From Nonomuraea dietziae (GTDB taxonomy: Bacteria > Actinomycetota > Actinomycetes > Streptosporangiales > Streptosporangiaceae): DNA of 64,000 nucleotides. Within the stretch, counting starts at the first letter, position 1. Each line of letters opens with the position of its first letter. The notes under the pieces were generated by a model, which had not been told where the DNA came from, ran no database searches, and was given only the letters and a program-made list of their open reading frames with translations. Below, piece after piece: positions 50,500 to 59,223 of this stretch. The position numbers and the translations under genes were made by a program. The stretch is taken from NCBI RefSeq assembly GCF_014195505.1, contig NZ_JACIBV010000002.1, forward strand, positions 248,001 to 312,000, read 5' to 3'.

Positions 50500-52059
50500 G
50501 TGGGATTGACGGAGAAACGGAGCTTCGGCGTCTACGAGGCCTTCGACGTCCTGGGCGAGGGCGGGCAGGGGACCGTCTACCTCGGTCGCGGGCCCGACGG
50601 CGGCCAGGTCGCCATCAAGGTACTGCTCGGCCAGGTGGCCCGCGACGAGGACGCGCGACGGCGCTTCCGGCGTGAGGCCGAGGCCGCGCGGAGGGTGGCG
50701 CCGTTCTGCACGGCCAAGGTGCTGGCCATCGGCGTCGAAGGCGAGCAGCCGTACATCGTCAGCGAGCACGTCCCAGGCCCCTCGCTGGACACGCTGATCG
50801 CCACGCAGGGCCCGCGGTCAGGCGGCGGCCTGCAACGCCTGGCCGTGGCGACCCTGACCGCCCTGGACGCCATCCACTGGGCCGGGGTCGTGCACCGCGA
50901 CTTCAAGCCCAGCAACGTGATCATGGGGCCGGAGGGGCCGGTGGTGATCGACTTCGGCATCGCCAGAGCCGCCGGCCACACCACCACGCACAGCGTCATG
51001 GGCACCCCCGCGTTCATGGCTCCCGAGCAGTTCGAAGGGCGCGGCCTCACCGGTGCGACGGACCTGTTCAGCTGGGCCAGCACCATGATCTACGCGGCGA
51101 CGGGGCGCTACGCCTTCCGCGGCGACACGATGCCGGCGCTCATGCACGCCATCCTGACCACCGAGCCGGACCTGTCGGGCGTGCCGGACGAACTGCGCCC
51201 GCTGCTGAGATCCTGCCTGGCCAAGGATCCGGCGGCGCGTCCGACCGCCACGGCCCTCCTGCCGGCCCTGACGGGGGCCGCCCCCGCGGCGCGACCGGCC
51301 ACCAGCCGCTTTCCCGAGGGGGACCGTCTCACGATCGCGGCCCCTTCGCACCACCCGACGGAGGTGGCCCCGCCGAACCCTCATCCCGCCTCCTTCCGGC
51401 ACCAGGGCCGCTCTCCGGGCGTCCCGGGAGACCCGAGGCGGGTGGAGACGGGCGCGGCCGGGCTGGTGGCGGGTGGGCTGGCGCTCCTGGCCGGACTTCC
51501 GCTGCTGTACTACAGCGTGTACTTCGCCCTGGCGTCCATGGACTTCGCCATGGCGGAGCCGTTCCAGGTGGACCTGCCGAGAGCGATCGCGTTCGCGGTC
51601 GTGGCGGGGCTCCTGTGTGTGGCGCTCGGCCGGGCATCCTGGCCCGCGGCCCTCCTCGGCCTGGTCCATGTCCCGCTCGTGGTGGCCTTCGCGCTCCCGT
51701 CGCTGCCGCTCGCCACGCGGGAGCGGCTCGAGGACTCCTTACGCGCCGACCTCATGACGCTGGTGTCGGCGGCCACGCTGCTGACCGCCCTGATCCTTCT
51801 CGTCACCGGCCTGCTGCTGTCGCGCTGGAGCCGGGTCGTCGCCTTCCTCGCGGTGCTGAGCGGCCTGCTGCTGCTGGTCGCGGGCGTCACCGGCCTGCTG
51901 TCCGAGGCAGGTCTCGCCCATCCGCGGAGCGGCGCGTTCACCACGGAGGCGCTCGGGCGGCTGACGAGCGCGGTGTGGGCGCTGGCGACCGCGGGGCTGG
52001 CGGTGGCGCGAGCCGTACAGGCCAGAGGGCGACCGTCGCAGGGGACCTCCGCCGCCTGA
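50500..52059 (+). CDS. Ser/Thr protein kinase with membrane tail
   Basis: A 519-residue protein from GTG at 50500. The kinase domain spans residues about 10-265: Gly-rich loop GEGGQGTVYLG, Lys40 in VAIKVLL, catalytic HRDFKPSN (about 131-138), DFG in VIDFGIARA and MAPEQFEGR. A Pro/Ser-rich linker (265-315) leads to five hydrophobic segments (about 322-510), so the kinase is cytoplasmic and membrane-anchored at its C-terminus. There is no PASTA domain. Substrates are unknown. Confidence 0.95.
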   Translation: MGLTEKRSFGVYEAFDVLGEGGQGTVYLGRGPDGGQVAIKVLLGQVARDEDARRRFRREAEAARRVAPFCTAKVLAIGVEGEQPYIVSEHVPGPSLDTLIATQGPRSGGGLQRLAVATLTALDAIHWAGVVHRDFKPSNVIMGPEGPVVIDFGIARAAGHTTTHSVMGTPAFMAPEQFEGRGLTGATDLFSWASTMIYAATGRYAFRGDTMPALMHAILTTEPDLSGVPDELRPLLRSCLAKDPAARPTATALLPALTGAAPAARPATSRFPEGDRLTIAAPSHHPTEVAPPNPHPASFRHQGRSPGVPGDPRRVETGAAGLVAGGLALLAGLPLLYYSVYFALASMDFAMAEPFQVDLPRAIAFAVVAGLLCVALGRASWPAALLGLVHVPLVVAFALPSLPLATRERLEDSLRADLMTLVSAATLLTALILLVTGLLLSRWSRVVAFLAVLSGLLLLVAGVTGLLSEAGLAHPRSGAFTTEALGRLTSAVWALATAGLAVARAVQARGRPSQGTSAA

Positions 52060-52239
52060 GCGACGGGCCTGGTTCGCCCTGACGTGTCCCGCCGGAGAGG
52101 CGGGGCGCGGCCGGTGGGTCGGCCGGTCACGGTGCGGGCCGCGGGACCGGGCGGCGACCACGGTACGCCGTCGGCGAACCGGGTCCGCTGTCGGCGAAGA
52201 CGCCTGGGTTCTCCATGTGCGCGGTGCTTGGGTGGCGGG

Positions 52240-53247
52240 ATGGAGATCTTGGTTCTGGGCGGAACAGCGTGGGTGGGCAGGGAGCTGTCGCGGCAGGCGA
52301 TCGAGCGCGGCCATCGGGTGACGTGCCTTGCTCGCGGCGAGAGCGGAGAGGTCGTGGACGGAGCGAGGCTGGTGGCCGCCGACCGGCGCGATCCTTCGGC
52401 GTACGAACCGCTGCTCGACCGCGAATGGGATGCGGTCCTCGAGGTGTCCTGGCAGCCGGGCTTCGTGCGCGGGGCGCTCGACGCGCTCGGTGGCAGGGCC
52501 GGGCACTGGGTCTATGTCTCCTCCATCAACGCCTACGCCTCCCATGACGCGCCGGACGCGGACGAGTCCGCGGCCCTGCTCGCTCCGACCGGCCAGGACG
52601 AGGTCGACCGCGCGTTGTACGGCGAGGCGAAGGTCGCCTGCGAGCAGGTCTCGACCGCCGCCGTGGGCGACCGCCTCCTCATCGCGCGCGCCGGTCTCAT
52701 CGGCGGCCCCGGAGACACCAGCGGGCGCTCCGGCTACTGGGTGGCCCGCGCCGCCCGCGACACCCGAGGGCCGATGCTGGTGCCCGACACTCCCGCCAGG
52801 CCGACACAGGCGGTCGACGTGCGCGACCTCGCCGCATGGCTGCTCGACGCCGCGGAGAAGGGGAGCGTCGGCACCTACGACGCCGTCGGTCCTGTCGTTC
52901 CGTTCGGAGAGTGGATCGAGCTGTCGCGCGCCGTCGGCGGGCACACCGGTCCTGTGGTCACCGCCGAGTCGGCATGGCTGCTCGCGAACGGCGTGGCCGA
53001 GTACATGGGGCCCGAGTCGCTGCCGATGTGGCTGGTCGAGCCGGGCTGGGAGGGGTGGTCGGCCAGGAACGGCTCCGCGGGGCGCGCCGCGGGGCTGCGT
53101 CATCGGCCCAGGGCCGAGATGCTGGCCGACACGCTGGCATGGGAACGCGAGCAGGGTCTGGACCGGGAAAGACGTGCCGGCCTCAGCGCACAGCGCGAAC
53201 GCGAATTGCTCCACTTGGTTCTCGAACCGGGGGGAACGCGCTCCTGA
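52240..53247 (+). CDS. NAD-dependent epimerase/dehydratase-like reductase
   Basis: A 335-residue extended SDR: MEILVLGGTAWVGRELSRQA (GxxGxxG-type), VYVSSINAYASH (catalytic Ser) and LYGEAKVACEQV (Tyr-xxx-Lys). RPTQAVDVRDLAAWLLDAAE is the usual downstream block. It belongs to the branch often named isoflavone-reductase-like or nucleoside-diphosphate-sugar epimerase; the substrate is unknown. GGTGGCGGG precedes the start. Confidence 0.9.
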   Translation: MEILVLGGTAWVGRELSRQAIERGHRVTCLARGESGEVVDGARLVAADRRDPSAYEPLLDREWDAVLEVSWQPGFVRGALDALGGRAGHWVYVSSINAYASHDAPDADESAALLAPTGQDEVDRALYGEAKVACEQVSTAAVGDRLLIARAGLIGGPGDTSGRSGYWVARAARDTRGPMLVPDTPARPTQAVDVRDLAAWLLDAAEKGSVGTYDAVGPVVPFGEWIELSRAVGGHTGPVVTAESAWLLANGVAEYMGPESLPMWLVEPGWEGWSARNGSAGRAAGLRHRPRAEMLADTLAWEREQGLDRERRAGLSAQRERELLHLVLEPGGTRS

Positions 53248-53370
53248 CCACGCGGTGCGAAAGCAACCTGAGGAAGAAGGCAGGCGCCCAGGAGGATTTC
53301 CGCCGTACGGGCGGATCTGGCATCGTTCTACAGAGCGCAGGAAGAACGTGGACCAGGGAAGGCGGTCCTG

Positions 53371-53769
53371 ATGAATCCCGATCCCTCCGGGTCAGGCCAG
53401 CCCACCCTGGTGATCTTGGTTCTGCCCTCCGTGGCAGGCGTGACGGTCGCGCTCCAGGGCGAGCTCGACATGGTCACAGCGTCATGGCTGCGCCAGGAGC
53501 TCGATCAGGTCTTCGCCGAGCCCGGCAGGAAGCGTCTGATCCTTGATCTGTCGGGACTGACCTTCTGCGACTCCTCCGGCCTTGGCGCCATGATCGGCGC
53601 CTACAACCAGGTGCAGCAGACGGGTGGACAGATCGCCCTGGTCGGAGCGCAGGAGAGACTCAGGAGCCTTCTGGTCCGCACGGGCCTCGACCGCATCCTC
53701 CCCCACTACCCGACCCTTGCCGAAGCGGAGAGCGCCTTCACCCCTCCGCCGCCGACGCCCGACATCTGA
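53371..53769 (+). CDS. STAS-domain anti-anti-sigma factor
   Basis: A 132-residue single STAS domain: VALQGELDMVTASWLRQELD and LILDLSGLTFCDSSGLGAMI, where Ser-Ser in CDSSGLG is the expected phosphorylation site (about residues 68-69). When dephosphorylated, such proteins bind anti-sigma kinases and free sigma factors of the SigB/SigF type. No anti-sigma factor is adjacent. Confidence 0.93.
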   Translation: MNPDPSGSGQPTLVILVLPSVAGVTVALQGELDMVTASWLRQELDQVFAEPGRKRLILDLSGLTFCDSSGLGAMIGAYNQVQQTGGQIALVGAQERLRSLLVRTGLDRILPHYPTLAEAESAFTPPPPTPDI

Positions 53770-53934
53770 GCCGGACACGGCAGTACCCGCCCGCCGGCCC
53801 CGGTGGCAGCCCAGCCGCCGCGACGGCCTGCGCCACCGGTCATGACGATCGTCCGCTCCCCGCCGCTGTCCGTTGACGTCTTCCCCTTCCCTGCGGCTGA
53901 TCGCGGGGACTGACGCCAGAGGCGGGAGGCAGTG

Positions 53935-54720
53935 TCATGGCCGTTTGGCGCCCACCGCGCACAGGTGGTAGTCGCCCTTGACGAGCGACCTGTCGGTGGT
54001 CGCGTCGGGACGCCACTCGCGGGTGTTGACGATGCCGGGCTCGAGAAGCTCGAAGCCCTCCAGGAAGCCCTCGAACACGTCGCGGCGGCGGGGGGTGAAC
54101 GGCGAGGAGGCGTTCTGGTAGACGGAGCTGACCTTGTCGGCCTTCTGCGGCATCGTGTCGGGGGCGACATGGGTCAGCACCAGGTACCCGCCGGTGGGCA
54201 GCAGGTCGCGGTAACGGCGGATGATGCCGGCCGGATCCTCCTCGTCGGTGACGAAGTGCATCAGGGAGACCACGAGGAGCGCGACGGGCCGCTCGAAGTC
54301 GAGCACCTCCGCCGCCCGCGCCATGACCTTCTCCGGCTCTCGCAGGTCGCCCTCCTGGACCGTGACGCCGGAGGAATGGCCGAGCAGGGCCCTGGAGTGG
54401 GTGAGGACGACGGGGTCGTTGTCGACGTAGACGATTCTCGCCCCGTCGATCACCTCGTGAACATGGCCGGCGGTCGGCAGGCCCGAGCCGATGTCGAGGA
54501 ACTGGTCGACGCCCGACTGCCTCAGGTGGCGGACCGCCCGCTGCAGGAAGGCCCTGCTGTTGCGGGCATCTCCCCTGACCTCCGGGATGATGGCCAGGAC
54601 CTTTTCGGCGGCGTGCCGGTCCACCTCGAAGTTGTCCTTGCCGCCCAGGTAGTAGTCATACATGCGGGCCACGTTGGGGACCGCGGCGCTGACACCTGGG
54701 ACCGTGCGTTCACTGCTCAT
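53935..54720 (-). CDS. SAM-dependent methyltransferase (DUF574 type)
   Basis: A 261-residue protein with the DUF574/Methyltransf_19 signature: PNVARMYDYYLGGKDNFEVD at the N-terminus, QFLDIGSGLPTAGHVHEV as the SAM-binding motif I, and VYVDNDPVVLTHSRALL. Actinomycetes carry dozens of these; substrates are mostly unknown. It is divergent from the MFS gene at 54756. Confidence 0.94.
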   Translation of the reverse strand: MSSERTVPGVSAAVPNVARMYDYYLGGKDNFEVDRHAAEKVLAIIPEVRGDARNSRAFLQRAVRHLRQSGVDQFLDIGSGLPTAGHVHEVIDGARIVYVDNDPVVLTHSRALLGHSSGVTVQEGDLREPEKVMARAAEVLDFERPVALLVVSLMHFVTDEEDPAGIIRRYRDLLPTGGYLVLTHVAPDTMPQKADKVSSVYQNASSPFTPRRRDVFEGFLEGFELLEPGIVNTREWRPDATTDRSLVKGDYHLCAVGAKRP

Positions 54721-54755
54721 GGGCCAAACCTAGACGATCTCCATCCGGAGTTGCG

Positions 54756-56078
54756 ATGATCGTTCATATGTTAGGTCTGGACGCGACGCCCGGCATCAGC
54801 AAGACCAACCTGTGGGCCTGCATGGGGCTGGGGTTCCTCGGCACCACCGTCATCACCTTCCTGCCGGCCGGCCAGCCGTACATCCTCAACGAGGTTCTGG
54901 GGCTGTCCGCCGGCGACCTCGGCAGGATCACCGGCTACCTGCAGATCGCCGCGGAGGTCGCGCTGATCCTCAGCTTGACCTGGTACGGCGCGCTGGCCGA
55001 CCGAATCGGCAGGCGACCCGTCGCGGTAGCGGGGCTTCTGCTGTGCGCGGCGGGGGCGGCGCTCTACCCGTTCGCCGGCAACGCGGCCGTTCTCGTCGCG
55101 CTGCGGGTCCTGTTCGCCCTCGGCATCGCCGCTCTGCACGTCACCATGTCCGCGATCACCGCAGACTACGTGCGAGACCGCACGCGAGGCAGGGCCTACG
55201 GCTGGCTCGGGCTCTTCAGCGGCATCGGCGCAGTGATCGCCGTGCTGGTGCTGGTCAGGCTGCCCAGCATGCTGGAGCAGGGCGGAATGGAGCCCATCGC
55301 GGCCGCCAGGACCGGCTTCCTGATCGTCGCCGCGCTGGTCGTGGTCGGCGCCCTGGCACTGCGCTTCACGCTTTCACCGAGCTGGGGCGTGACCGAGACG
55401 CCCAGGGTGCCGCTGACGCGGCTGATCGGCGAGGGCGTCAGACTGGCCCGCGACCCCGGGGTGGCGCTGTCCTACGCCGCCTCCTTCGTGGCCAGGGCCG
55501 ATCTGGCCCTCGTGGCCAGCTTCCTGTCGCTGTGGATCGTCGACTACGCCAGGTCCGTACGCGGCATGTCGGCCACCGAGGCCCTGGCCAAGAGCGGCGC
55601 CATCGTCGGCATCGCCTACACGGTGATCGTGGTGGGCGCGCCGCTGTTCGGCTGGCTCGGCGACCGGATGCAGCGGCAGCACGTCGTCATCCTCGCCCAG
55701 GCCGTCGCCGCTGCCGCCTATCTGTCGACCCTGCTGGTCAGCGACCCGCTCGGGCCCGGGATGATGCTGGTGGCCGCCTTCATCGGTCTCGGCGAGATCG
55801 GCGTCATCACCACGGCTGGGCCGCTGCTCGCCCAGCAGGTGCCGGCCCGCTACCGCGGCTCCTCCTTCGGCGTGCAGGTCCTCTGCGGCGCGATCGGGAT
55901 CTTCGTCGTCTCCGGGGTCGGTGGCTGGCTGTACGACCTGTGGCGGCCGGCCGCTCCCTTCGCGCTGTCCGGCGCGTGCGGGCTGCTGGTCGTCCTGTTC
56001 GGGCTCGCGGTACGGCGCCGCGTCGTCCCCCATCCCGAGGTCGTTGCCGCTGAACGAGCGGGCGAGCCGGCCGCTTAG
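54756..56078 (+). CDS. MFS transporter
   Basis: A 440-residue protein with about 12 membrane helices. The helix 2-3 loop reads YGALADRIGRRPVAVAGLLL, and YVRDRTRGRAYGWLGLFSGI lies further on. The start at 54756 (MIVHMLGLDATPG) could also be 54768. It is probably a proton-linked exporter; substrate unknown. Its stop overlaps the convergent map gene by four bases. Confidence 0.88.
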   Translation: MIVHMLGLDATPGISKTNLWACMGLGFLGTTVITFLPAGQPYILNEVLGLSAGDLGRITGYLQIAAEVALILSLTWYGALADRIGRRPVAVAGLLLCAAGAALYPFAGNAAVLVALRVLFALGIAALHVTMSAITADYVRDRTRGRAYGWLGLFSGIGAVIAVLVLVRLPSMLEQGGMEPIAAARTGFLIVAALVVVGALALRFTLSPSWGVTETPRVPLTRLIGEGVRLARDPGVALSYAASFVARADLALVASFLSLWIVDYARSVRGMSATEALAKSGAIVGIAYTVIVVGAPLFGWLGDRMQRQHVVILAQAVAAAAYLSTLLVSDPLGPGMMLVAAFIGLGEIGVITTAGPLLAQQVPARYRGSSFGVQVLCGAIGIFVVSGVGGWLYDLWRPAAPFALSGACGLLVVLFGLAVRRRVVPHPEVVAAERAGEPAA

Positions 56079-56899
56079 GCGTCCTTCGCGGACAGCCGAC
56101 CGGCGGAATCAGCCCGCGTTGCTGGATTCTCCGCTTCACGCCGGGTGAGCACCAAGGGGGCGTCCTCGGTGATGGCGACCGTGTGCTCGGAGTGGGCCGT
56201 GCGCGAGCCGTCGGCCGACCGGATGGTCCAGCCGTCGGCGTCGTAGACGATCCGGTCGGTCGTCCGCGCGAACCAGGGTTCGAGCGCGAGGGTCAGCCCC
56301 GGGCGGAGCGTGAGGCCACGCCCCGCCCGGCCCGTGTTGGAAACGTGGGGTCCCTCGTGCATGGTGCGGCCGATGCCGTGGCCACCGAACTCGGTGTTGA
56401 CCGGGTAACCGTAGTCACGGGCCACCGACCCGATGGCCGCCGAGATGTCACCCAGGCGGTTGCCCGGACGTGCCACCTCGATCGCCGCCTCCAACGCTTC
56501 CTCGGTGGCACGGATGATCCGCAGGTCCTCCTCGGCAGCGGTCCCGACGATGACCGTGCGCGCCGAGTCGGCCACCCAGCCATCGACGCTGACCGCGAGG
56601 TCCGCGCTGAGCACATCGCCGTCACGCAGTGTGTAGTCGTGGGGCAGGCCGTGCAGGACGGCGTCGTTGACCGACAGGCAGATGACGTTGCGGAACGGGC
56701 CGCGTCCGAAAGACGGCGCGTAGTCCCAGTAGCACGACTCCGCCCCGCGCCGTTTGATCATGCCGCGCACGTGGCGCTCCAGGTCCAACAGGTTGACGCC
56801 CACGTCAGCGAGCCTGCCGACCTCGGAGAGCACCTCGGCGACGAAACGCCCGGCCGCATGCATGCGTTGGATCTCCGCAGGCGTCTTCAGTTCAATCAC
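56075..56899 (-). CDS. map: Type I methionine aminopeptidase
   Basis: A 274-residue enzyme from GTG at 56899. All metal ligands are present: Asp in VLSADLAVSV, Asp in GWVADSARTV, His in FGGHGIGRTM, Glu in TLALEPWFAR and Glu in AHSEHTVAI. It removes the N-terminal Met from nascent proteins. The C-terminal 25 residues beyond the fold are polar. Its pairing with a divergent XRE regulator suggests this is a specialised second copy rather than the housekeeping enzyme. Confidence 0.94.
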   Translation of the reverse strand: MIELKTPAEIQRMHAAGRFVAEVLSEVGRLADVGVNLLDLERHVRGMIKRRGAESCYWDYAPSFGRGPFRNVICLSVNDAVLHGLPHDYTLRDGDVLSADLAVSVDGWVADSARTVIVGTAAEEDLRIIRATEEALEAAIEVARPGNRLGDISAAIGSVARDYGYPVNTEFGGHGIGRTMHEGPHVSNTGRAGRGLTLRPGLTLALEPWFARTTDRIVYDADGWTIRSADGSRTAHSEHTVAITEDAPLVLTRREAENPATRADSAGRLSAKDA

Positions 56900-56922
56900 G
56901 AAAACCTCGCGTCACAGGTGTT

Positions 56923-56968
56923 GGTATAGTTATACCGGCACCTTAACACTTGCCGGTATAGTAATACC
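56923..56968. promoter_or_regulatory. Twin operators between map and XRE gene
   Basis: GGTATAGTTATACC (56923-56936, perfect dyad) and GGTATAGTAATACC (56955-56968) lie 32 bp apart, centre to centre, in the 86-bp divergent gap. Each contains TATA-type hexamers and probably overlaps a -10 box. Three helical turns between sites fits cooperative binding by the XRE repressor. Confidence 0.75.
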
Positions 56969-56985
56969 AGTCCTATCCTGGGAGC

Positions 56986-57255
56986 ATGGTCCGCCAACCG
57001 CTCACACCTGAACAGATCGAAGCCGGCAGGCGTCTCGGCGCCCTGCTGCGCCACGCGCGAGGGGGACGCGACCTGGCGGAAGTCGCGCACGCGGCCGGCA
57101 TCTCGCCGGAAACCCTGCGCAAGATCGAGACCGGACGACTTCCCTCTCCCGGATTCGGCACGATCGTCTGCCTCGGCGAGGCACTCAACGTGCCGATTCA
57201 GGAGTTGGCAGCCATCTGGCGCGGCAACGACCTACCGCTGGAAGCCGTCTCCTAG
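56986..57255 (+). CDS. XRE-family HTH regulator
   Basis: An 89-residue protein that is little more than one Cro/C1 HTH: LRHARGGRDLAEVAHAAGIS, PETLRKIETGRLPSPGFGTI and LNVPIQELAAIW. It is divergent from map and very likely the ligand of the twin GGTATAGTWATACC operators. No effector domain. Confidence 0.93.
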   Translation: MVRQPLTPEQIEAGRRLGALLRHARGGRDLAEVAHAAGISPETLRKIETGRLPSPGFGTIVCLGEALNVPIQELAAIWRGNDLPLEAVS

Positions 57256-57296
57256 CCGCTGTCGTGGAGACGGTGTGGAGGCTGTCGCGGGGACCA

Positions 57297-58316
57297 TCAG
57301 CGGCGGCGCAGTGACGGGTCGAGCAGCGCGGGCGGGGTGTCGTGCTTTTCGTGTGCGGCGAGGTCGGTGCCGGGGGCGACGATGGCGTCGATGGCGTCGA
57401 GTACGTCGGCGGAGAGCGCGGTGTCCGCGGCGGCCAGTTGCGAGTGCAGGTGGTCCAGTGTGCGGGGGCCGGTGAGCGCGCTGGTCACGGCGGGGTGCGC
57501 TGTCACGAAGCCGAGCGCGAGCTGGATCATCGTCAGGCCGGCCTCGTCGGCGACCTTGGCCAGCTGCTCGACGGCCTCGAGCCTGGCCTGGTTGGAGGGG
57601 ATGGTGGTGTCGAAGCGTTGCGGCATGAACGTTGAGCGGCTGGTGGTGACTGCCCGGCCCTCGCGGATCGCGCCCGACAGCCAGCCCGAGGCCAGCGGGC
57701 TCCATGCCAGCACGCCGAGCCCGTACTCCTGGGTCACGGGCAGGACGTGGGTCTCGATCCCGCGCTGCAGGATCGAGTAGCTGGGCTGTTCGGTGACGTA
57801 GCGGCTCAGGTGGTGCTCGCGGGCGGCCCACTGGGCCTGCACGATGCGGTAGGCGGGGAAGGTCGAGGAGCCGAAGTAGCGGATCTTTCCCGCGCGTTGC
57901 AGGTCGGTCAGGGCCGACAGGGTCTCCTCGTCGCTGGTGCTCGGGTCCCATCGGTGGATCTGGTAGAGGTCGACGCAGTCGATGCCGAGGCGGCGCAGGC
58001 TGTCCTCCAGCGCGGTGACCAGCCAGCGGCGCGAGCTGCCCTGATGGTTGCACTCGTCGCTCATCGGCATGGTCGCCTTCGTGGCCAGCACGATGTCGTC
58101 GCGGCGGCCCGCGATGGCTTTGCCGACCATCTCTTCCGACTGGCCGCCGCTGTAGAAGTCGGCGGTGTCGATGAGGTTGATCCCGGCCTCCAGGGCGGCG
58201 TCGACGATGGCGGTGGCCTCGTCCTGGGTGGTGCGCCCGATCTTCCCGAAGTTCATCGCGCCGAGCGCGAGCGCGCTGACCTGCACACCTGTGCGACCCA
58301 AAGTGCGGTACTGCAT
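57297..58316 (-). CDS. Aldo/keto reductase
   Basis: A 339-residue AKR with the YajO/YghZ-like layout: MQYRTLGRTGVQVSALALGA, NLIDTADFYSGGQSEEMVGK (catalytic Asp and Tyr), LATKATMPM (Lys position) and VDLYQIHRWDPS (His). LTGPRTLDHLHSQL near the end is the NADPH-binding block. It reduces aldehydes or ketones, substrate unknown. It is divergent from a TetR gene with two palindromic operators between. Confidence 0.93.
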   Translation of the reverse strand: MQYRTLGRTGVQVSALALGAMNFGKIGRTTQDEATAIVDAALEAGINLIDTADFYSGGQSEEMVGKAIAGRRDDIVLATKATMPMSDECNHQGSSRRWLVTALEDSLRRLGIDCVDLYQIHRWDPSTSDEETLSALTDLQRAGKIRYFGSSTFPAYRIVQAQWAAREHHLSRYVTEQPSYSILQRGIETHVLPVTQEYGLGVLAWSPLASGWLSGAIREGRAVTTSRSTFMPQRFDTTIPSNQARLEAVEQLAKVADEAGLTMIQLALGFVTAHPAVTSALTGPRTLDHLHSQLAAADTALSADVLDAIDAIVAPGTDLAAHEKHDTPPALLDPSLRRR

Positions 58317-58389
58317 GACCGTGTCCCCTCATTGCGGGTGAAGCGCATGGCTTGGCTACCAGGCCCCTGCTCTGACATCATGACGAAAG

Positions 58390-58427
58390 CGGAACCTCGT
58401 TCCGAAACGATACGGAACACAGTTCCG
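58390..58427. promoter_or_regulatory. Twin palindromic operators, AKR/TetR
   Basis: CGGAACCTCGTTCCG (58390-58404) and CGGAACACAGTTCCG (58413-58427) are both perfect CGGAAC-N3-GTTCCG dyads. They are 23 bp apart, centre to centre, and lie in the divergent promoter of the aldo/keto reductase and TetR genes. Confidence 0.8.
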
Positions 58428-58458
58428 CTTTGCAAGCGGTGGCGGAGGGAGCGGCGCG

Positions 58459-59052
58459 GTGAACGACAGAAACGAGGTCACAGGGCAGGCGGGCGCGTCC
58501 AAGCGGAAGGACGCCCGGCGTAACCAGGAAACCCTCCTCGAGACGGCCGCCGCGGTCTTCGTGACGTCAGGCGTGAACGCCCCCGTACGCGACATCGCGG
58601 CCAAGGCCGGCGTCGGGCTGGGCACGATCTACCGCCACTTCCCGACGCGAGCGGACCTCATCATCGCCGTCTACCGGCACCAGGTCGACGCCTGCGCCGA
58701 GGCCGGGCCAACCCTGCTGGCGACCAGCCCTTCACCGCACGCCGCACTAGGGCAGTGGATCAACCTCTTCGTCGATTTCCTGGTCACCAAACACGGACTC
58801 GCCGCCGTGCTGCGCTCCGACAACTCCGACTTCGAGGCGCTGCACGCCTACTTCCTCGACCGCCTCGTACCCGTCTGCGCCGAACTGCTCGAAGCCGCAA
58901 CCGTCGCCGGCGAGATCCGCCCCGACATCGATGCGTACGAGCTCATGCGCGGCGTCGGCAACCTCTGCATCGGCGCGGACAGCGACCCCCGCTACGACGC
59001 ACGCCACATGGTCGACCTCCTCATCGCAGGGCTGCGCCGACCACATCACTGA
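58459..59052 (+). CDS. TetR-family regulator
   Basis: A 197-residue repressor. The HTH reads NAPVRDIAAKAGVGLGTIYR followed by HFPTRADLI. The C-terminal domain has HAALGQWINLFVDFLVTKHG, the SBP/transferase-type TetR_C block. It is the probable ligand of the twin CGGAAC dyads and repressor of the adjacent aldo/keto reductase. Confidence 0.94.
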   Translation: MNDRNEVTGQAGASKRKDARRNQETLLETAAAVFVTSGVNAPVRDIAAKAGVGLGTIYRHFPTRADLIIAVYRHQVDACAEAGPTLLATSPSPHAALGQWINLFVDFLVTKHGLAAVLRSDNSDFEALHAYFLDRLVPVCAELLEAATVAGEIRPDIDAYELMRGVGNLCIGADSDPRYDARHMVDLLIAGLRRPHH

Positions 59053-59223
59053 CCTCGGCTCCCGCGACGTCTCCACCGGGCAGGTCTTGTCGGCCAGAGA
59101 GCTGCTTGAGGCTGGTCGCGCGGACCTGGGTGGACTCCGCTCCCCCGTCGCGCCACAGGATGTCGGGGTGCGTTCACCGAACAAGAGGTGAAGTGTCGGT
59201 CATGTCCGTTACGGTCGCTTGGC

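Noticed and set aside
46885..54720. Biosynthetic gene cluster around the SARP-type regulator
   Set aside because: The neighbours (FMN reductase, kinase, epimerase-like, STAS, methyltransferase) include no PKS, NRPS, terpene or RiPP core enzyme, so a cluster is not supported within the window.
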